Part shown: one piece after another, positions 39,429 through 43,535 of the stretch
How positions within the stretch are numbered: position 1 is the stretch's first letter
How the letters are laid out: every line of letters begins with the position of its first letter
Assembly (NCBI GenBank): GCA_023264155.1
Contig: JALQTD010000002.1
Span: forward strand, 1-43,535
Direction: 5' to 3'
DNA length: 43,535 nucleotides
From: Flavobacteriales bacterium
Lineage (GTDB): Bacteria > Bacteroidota > Bacteroidia > Flavobacteriales_D > Sanyastnellaceae
Made by a program: the position numbers and the translations under genes
Notes under the pieces: model-generated
What the model was told of the DNA's origin: nothing
Seen by the model: only the letters and a program-made list of their open reading frames with translations
Databases searched by the model: none

Positions 39429-39435
39429 CGTCAGC

Positions 39436-39795
39436 ATGCAGCTCCGTTCATCCCACATCGCCTCCTTGTTGTTAGCCGTTTGGGCCTTGGTGTGGGGCGT
39501 GAATTTGGCCCATGAGTGGTTTCACCATCACCACCACCATGACAGCTGCGTTCACACGGACTACGCGAAGCAAGAGCATGTTGACGGTTCGCAGTTCCAA
39601 CAACTAGCGGACGAAACGGATTGTGCGGTGTGCGATTGGGATTGGGGGCCGGTGCGCACGGAGCCACCTGTACCGCCACATCTTACTCGGGGCCTATTTG
39701 CGTTGCGCACAGATTTCCCGCGGGTGGACGCGGGCCATCGGAATGTCTGGCATGAAGGGAACCACGGTCGAAGGGGACCGCCTGCGGCGCGCTGA
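39436..39795 (+). CDS. Small exported His-rich protein, putative metal binder
   Basis: A 119-residue protein with an N-terminal signal/membrane helix (SHIASLLLAVWALVWGVNLA). HEWFHHHHHHDSCVH with six consecutive His follows, then a CAVCDWDWGP pair of cysteines. The rest is basic and Pro-rich. His runs and the CxxC point to binding of zinc, copper or nickel in the periplasm. It lies 33 bases before a TonB receptor. No family name is recognised with certainty. Confidence 0.75.
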   Translation: MQLRSSHIASLLLAVWALVWGVNLAHEWFHHHHHHDSCVHTDYAKQEHVDGSQFQQLADETDCAVCDWDWGPVRTEPPVPPHLTRGLFALRTDFPRVDAGHRNVWHEGNHGRRGPPAAR

Positions 39796-39828
39796 TTTTT
39801 TCGCGTCTCAACCCTTTAATCTCCTCTT

Positions 39829-42126
39829 ATGACCTTACATCCTCCGCTTGTGCGGCGGGGACTGGCGCGTGCAGGATGGTTGAGGCTACTTCTGCTAAGC
39901 GTGCTGCTTTTGCTGGTGCGGTGGGCCGGGGTTTGGTCTCAATCCGTCCTTTCGGGACACGCTCTTGACGCGGCTACCATGGACCCCATCGCAGGGGCAT
40001 GGGTGGTCGCCTATCCTTGCCAGGATCAAGTTTCTTCTGATGCCAACGGCCACTTCGCTGTGGAGTGTGCCGTTCCCTTCGACTCCATTGCGGTGCACGC
40101 GCCGGGATACGTTGTTGCCGTGCACCTCGTTCCAGAAAATGGACATCTGGATTTGGCCTTGGTGCCCTTGTCTTTTGATTTGGATGCGGTGGAGGTAAGC
40201 GCGAACGCGGCTCCCGAACGCGAGGCAGTGGCGCTGCCGACGGGCGATTTCATGGACGTCCTGGATGCCACGCCCGGACTGGCGAGCATGGACCTCGGAG
40301 CGGGCCTCGTGCAGCCGGTGGTTCGCGGGTTGTTCGGTTCGCGGGTGGCGGTCCTGGAGGACGGCGTTCCGCAGCAAGGGGCGCGGTGGGGCGCGGACCA
40401 CGGGGCGCTCATCGATCCCGATTTGTACGCCGCATCAGCTTGGGTGCCAGGGTCAGGCCAAATCCAGCTCGGCCCAGAATCCCAGGCCGGCGGGCTCCGC
40501 TTCCAATCCGCGCCATGGACCGGCGAAACCGCCCAAACCACCACCGCGGGGTGGACCGCCCGCTCCGGTGACCTCGGGCTCAAAGCCTTTGCCCTCCACA
40601 CCCGTTCGGACTCCACGGGGCTGTTCCAAGCCGGCGGCTCCTGGTCCGCCTTCGGAGACCGCAACGTCCCCCAATCCCAGTTCAGCTACCTAGGCCGAAC
40701 CTATTCCCTGCCCGAAGGCCGCCTCGTCAACACCGCAGGCCGGTCGGGGCACGCCTTGGTGCAAGCCGAACGGCCGCGAACGGGCAGTGGCACGTTCAAG
40801 TGGGTGGTGCGTGCCGGGGATGTGCGGCAGGGGTTGTTCCCGGGCATTGTCGGCATTCCCCGCGAAGGGGATTTAGCCCCTGATGGCAATCGCCATGATG
40901 TCGCACTGCCCCTGCAGCATGCGAGCCGCCTCCTCGCCACCTTCAAGTGGACGCGTCTACCGGACGGCCTCCCAGAATTCCGGTCCCACACGGCCTCCTT
41001 CGCCTGGAATCGCCGCTTGGAATTGGCGCCGCCACATGCCCACGGGTGGGGGCCGGAGCCGACGTCGCCCATCAGCTTGGAATTGCAAGAGTGGACGGCC
41101 TTCGCGGAAGGGCTGAGGAAGGCTGCTCACGGCCATGTGGGGTGGCAAGTCGAGGCGCTGGCCTTGCAAGCCAACGGGTGGGAATTCCTGGTCCCTGACC
41201 ACCGCCGGCTCCGGGCGTCGTCGTGGTGGAGCAATGGCACCTGGTCGGCTCGATTTGATGGCGTGGTGGCGGCCCAAAACGCCCACAGCGAACCGCTCTA
41301 CAACGCCGAAGGCACCGTCATCGGCACCGATGTTCGCAGCGTCGCCCGCACGTGGTGGGTGCCTGGAGGCACCCTCTCCTACGAACACCCTTTCACTTGG
41401 GGCACAGGCACAACGGGACAGCTTACGGCCTCCGCTTCCACCCGCGCACCAAGCAATTACGAGTGGGGCGCCTTTGGCATCCACCACGGTACGTTCCGCT
41501 TTGAACAAGGCAATCCCGACTTGAAGCCTGAGCAGACCTTGGAAGGCCGCTTTAACCTCGATTCGCGTGTACATCAGGACGCACTGCGCATTCACATTCA
41601 GGGGTTTGCAGCCCTTCACCGCCAGTTCATTCACTTGGCCCCGAGCGCCTCGTTCGCACCCATCGTGCACGCCGGGCAGGTGTATGCCTTTCGGGCGGTC
41701 AATGCCTTTCGATCGGGCGCAGAAGCGTCCTTGGCATGGCGCAGAGGCCCGAGCAGGTGGACGTTGGATGCATCTGCCTTGGGCCAATGGGAGCTCGCCA
41801 CGGGACTCGGCTTGCCGTTCACCACGCCCCTGCAAGCCCGGGTCGGTTGGGAGCACGCGCCACCGTCCCAAAAATGGAGTGTAGCCGGCGGCATCAAGGG
41901 CATCGCTCCGGCCTGGATCGTTGCCCGCAACGAGGCGGCAACGCCCGGGACGGTGCTGTTCGATGCCCGGTTCCAGCGGAGAGGGCGACATGGGGTATGG
42001 CTCGTGAAGGGCCACAACCTCCTCAACACGGCGTGGCTCGATCACAGCAGCAGCTACCGAGCCCTCGGTATGGTCGCCCAGGGGCGCTGGGTTTCCTGTT
42101 CTTATCAATTGAAAATCAATCATTAA
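39829..42126 (+). CDS. TonB-dependent receptor, ZnuD-like
   Basis: A 765-residue receptor with a long signal region (LRLLLLSVLLLLVRWAGVWS) and a carboxypeptidase-regulatory-like domain at about 38-125 (SGHALDAATMDPIAGAWVVA). The plug is at about 130-235 (PVVRGLFGSRVAVLEDGVPQ, then WGADHGALIDPD). The barrel follows, with the GIHHGTFRFEQGNPDLKPE loop and a closing KGHNLLNTAWLDHSSSYR, as in zinc/heavy-metal receptors of the ZnuD group. The His-rich neighbours on both sides agree with metal import; the metal is not determined. It has no adjacent SusD. Confidence 0.9.
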   Translation: MTLHPPLVRRGLARAGWLRLLLLSVLLLLVRWAGVWSQSVLSGHALDAATMDPIAGAWVVAYPCQDQVSSDANGHFAVECAVPFDSIAVHAPGYVVAVHLVPENGHLDLALVPLSFDLDAVEVSANAAPEREAVALPTGDFMDVLDATPGLASMDLGAGLVQPVVRGLFGSRVAVLEDGVPQQGARWGADHGALIDPDLYAASAWVPGSGQIQLGPESQAGGLRFQSAPWTGETAQTTTAGWTARSGDLGLKAFALHTRSDSTGLFQAGGSWSAFGDRNVPQSQFSYLGRTYSLPEGRLVNTAGRSGHALVQAERPRTGSGTFKWVVRAGDVRQGLFPGIVGIPREGDLAPDGNRHDVALPLQHASRLLATFKWTRLPDGLPEFRSHTASFAWNRRLELAPPHAHGWGPEPTSPISLELQEWTAFAEGLRKAAHGHVGWQVEALALQANGWEFLVPDHRRLRASSWWSNGTWSARFDGVVAAQNAHSEPLYNAEGTVIGTDVRSVARTWWVPGGTLSYEHPFTWGTGTTGQLTASASTRAPSNYEWGAFGIHHGTFRFEQGNPDLKPEQTLEGRFNLDSRVHQDALRIHIQGFAALHRQFIHLAPSASFAPIVHAGQVYAFRAVNAFRSGAEASLAWRRGPSRWTLDASALGQWELATGLGLPFTTPLQARVGWEHAPPSQKWSVAGGIKGIAPAWIVARNEAATPGTVLFDARFQRRGRHGVWLVKGHNLLNTAWLDHSSSYRALGMVAQGRWVSCSYQLKINH

Positions 42127-42139
42127 ACACCAATTTAAA

Positions 42140-42922
42140 TTGAAAAAGTTGAATGTACTGGCTGCTTGCGTAGCGGCCACCTTTGCTGCTTCCTGCGGCA
42201 AAACCGACGAGGCGGCGCCCACGATTTGCACCGCTGCGCCCACCGATTACAGTGTGCTGAACGATGAGATGGACGCGGAGGCCGGGGAGGCCATTTCCCT
42301 GACCGACTTGTTCTGCGACAACGAAGGGTTGGGCCAAGTGCGTTGGAGCGTCCACAATGCCGCCGGACACGCGCATGAAGAAGAAGCGCATGCCGAATCC
42401 GAGTTTGTGCTGCACAGCGGCACGGAATGGGAAGTCCTCCGGCTCATGGACCTTGAAGGGGTGGAGGCCGAGGATGAACTGACGTTGGAGTTGCCGTTGA
42501 GCGTTCGGGGCGTGTGGCACGTGCAGGTATCCCTTGTGGACGCGGCGGGCAATGCAGCGGAAGACCGGATTGCGGAGCTGCACATCGCCAACGCACACTT
42601 GCCCGCGTTCCACCTGACCGAAGTGGATGGACAGGATCCTACAACGTGGGAAGGGGAGCCGACTTGGGCGGTGGGGAGCACCGTGAACCTCGTGGGCTGG
42701 GTAGCTGACAGCGATGGGGTGGCCTCTGCCGAGGTGTCCTTGGTGGATGAAGCTGAGGTCACGGCGTGGTCGATGCCCCTCGCGGCGACGGGTGCGGATT
42801 CACTGGCGTTCGAATTGAACGTCCAGGTGCCACAGCAGCCCGGGGAGTGGACGGTGGTTTTGGAGGCGGAGGATGCCTCGGGCGTCAGCATGGAAACGGA
42901 ATTCCACGTGGAGGTGGAGTAG
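42140..42922 (+). CDS. DUF4625-like lipoprotein with His/Glu-rich loop, TTG start
   Basis: A 260-residue lipoprotein. The start is a TTG at 42140, because MKKLNVLAACVAATFAASC gives a proper lipoprotein signal with Cys 19; no ATG lies in a suitable place. Two Ig-like domains follow, and a loop AGHAHEEEAHAE in the first could bind metal ions. DUF4625-like proteins are found with TonB receptors in Bacteroidota. It lies 13 bases after the receptor stop. It is probably a surface or periplasmic helper of that receptor. Confidence 0.82.
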   Translation: MKKLNVLAACVAATFAASCGKTDEAAPTICTAAPTDYSVLNDEMDAEAGEAISLTDLFCDNEGLGQVRWSVHNAAGHAHEEEAHAESEFVLHSGTEWEVLRLMDLEGVEAEDELTLELPLSVRGVWHVQVSLVDAAGNAAEDRIAELHIANAHLPAFHLTEVDGQDPTTWEGEPTWAVGSTVNLVGWVADSDGVASAEVSLVDEAEVTAWSMPLAATGADSLAFELNVQVPQQPGEWTVVLEAEDASGVSMETEFHVEVE

Positions 42923-42963
42923 GGGCGAATGAACCGGAGCGGCATCTCAGCGGTTAGGAAGGC

Positions 42964-43314
42964 ATGCTGTACATGATTTGGGCGTGGGCTGCCGCGTTGT
43001 TGGCGGAGCCGTTTACGAGCAACTTGTTCATTCCGAAGGGGCAGGTGTTTCTGCTTGGGGAGTACCACGAGGGGACGGGGTATGGGGTGAGCATTGACAA
43101 CGTTGGGAGGTGGCCGGTTTTGGCCCAAATCTCGGAGCGCACCACCGGGAGCGTGCTCACCACGGCGCGCATCGACCGCGATGCCCACCTCGAACTGAAC
43201 ATCCCGGCCGATGCCGTGGTATCCCTCGAGAACCTCGGGAAGCGGCGCGCCCACCTCACCGTCGTGCTCGAAGACGGCTTCGTGCAAGGCATGCGGTACA
43301 TCGACCGTGAATAA
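42964..43314 (+). CDS. Small exported hypothetical protein
   Basis: A 116-residue protein that I do not recognise. A hydrophobic start (MLYMIWAWAAALLAEPFTS) may be a signal sequence. The rest has strands (NLFIPKGQVFLLGEYHEGTG; AHLELNIPADAVVSLENLG) like an Ig or adhesin-type beta sandwich, followed by VVLEDGFVQGMRYIDRE. Its last codons overlap the next gene by eight bases, which suggests the two are translated together. Confidence 0.6.
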   Translation: MLYMIWAWAAALLAEPFTSNLFIPKGQVFLLGEYHEGTGYGVSIDNVGRWPVLAQISERTTGSVLTTARIDRDAHLELNIPADAVVSLENLGKRRAHLTVVLEDGFVQGMRYIDRE

Positions 43315-43535
43315 ACGGCGACTCTCCGCCGAGGAGGTGGACCGCATCATCGAAATGGCTTGGGAGGACCGCACGCCATTCGAGGCCATTCGCCACCAAT
43401 TCGGCCTGGGTGAACCCGAGGTGCGGGCCTTGATGCGCCAGGAAATGCGGCCTTCGTCGTTCCGGATGTGGCGCAAGCGCGTGCAAGGGCGCACCACCAA
43501 GCACCGCCAACGCACTTCTGACGATGTGCAGCGGT
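43307..43535 (+). CDS. TIGR03643 family protein, right end at window edge
   Basis: Starts at a GTG overlapping the previous stop by eight bases and is open at the window end, with 76 codons visible. The sequence LSAEEVDRIIEMAWEDRTPF, IRHQFGLGEPEVRALMRQEM and SSFRMWRKRVQGRTTKH match TIGR03643, a small helix-turn-helix-like conserved protein of unknown function, usually about 75-80 residues long. It is therefore almost complete here. Confidence 0.85.
   Translation, partial: MNKRRLSAEEVDRIIEMAWEDRTPFEAIRHQFGLGEPEVRALMRQEMRPSSFRMWRKRVQGRTTKHRQRTSDDVQR

Noticed and set aside
1-43535. CRISPR array, tRNA or rRNA genes
   Set aside because: No regularly spaced identical repeats were found; the only tRNA-like structure seen is within tmRNA, and no rRNA sequence was recognised.

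Overview
The window is chromosomal DNA from a member of the Bacteroidota, most likely a GC-rich marine Flavobacteriales-type lineage. The evidence is the set of T9SS-type C-terminal sorting domains, TonB-dependent receptors with carboxypeptidase-regulatory N-termini, a YtxJ-type protein, DUF6952, TIGR03643, and many promoters of the Bacteroidota form TTG...TAnnTTnG. These promoters often lie only a few bases before the start codon, without Shine-Dalgarno sequences. Genes are dense, and many neighbours overlap by ATGA, GTGA or TGATG. Species-level placement cannot be made from the sequence alone.

Layout. 1-4200 (minus): a truncated secreted lectin-domain protein, then a TonB-dependent receptor coupled to a small carboxypeptidase-regulatory-like protein. 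4262-5860: release factor 3. 5962-8025: a sulfur/redox group (rhodanese, thioredoxin, sulfide:quinone oxidoreductase), with the last gene bracketed by two look-alike terminators. 8031-12509: a small outer-membrane-type protein, a DUF1573 lipoprotein, an S41 C-terminal processing protease and a divergent secreted trypsin-like protease with a T9SS tail. 12514-16524 (minus): a tightly coupled four-gene operon ytxJ-like, pRiA4b ORF-3-like, miaA, mutS2. 16636-21117: a possibly frameshifted TPR-type gene, a small unknown gene, a fused alpha/beta 2-oxoacid dehydrogenase E1, and a COG2509 FAD protein. 21116-21317: a probable stand-alone structured RNA on the minus strand. 21458-27447: an outer-membrane protein with type-3 thrombospondin repeats, a large Ala-rich coiled-coil/TPR protein, a TonB-like partner and a saccharopine/alanine-dehydrogenase-family enzyme.

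27513-27910 is tmRNA (ssrA). Directly behind it lies an accessory block to about 33.6 kb. An AraC regulator, a short-chain dehydrogenase and an atypical NAD(P)-binding protein form a minus-strand operon. A GNAT protein and two membrane fatty-acid desaturases form a divergent plus-strand operon. The AraC operon is bracketed by a 50-bp direct repeat (45 of 50 columns identical). The right copy runs into a sequence resembling the tmRNA 3' end. A tandem 21-bp-spaced repeat sits just upstream of the araC promoter and looks like its operator. This is the part most likely to be a transferred, self-regulated lipid-modification module.

33714-43535: two T9SS cargo proteins (one paralogous to the truncated lectin protein at the left edge), the peroxiredoxin-thioredoxin-DUF6952 operon, a membrane-anchored thioredoxin-like protein, a probable metal-uptake operon (His-rich small protein, ZnuD-like TonB receptor, DUF4625-like lipoprotein), a small exported protein and a TIGR03643 protein cut by the right edge.
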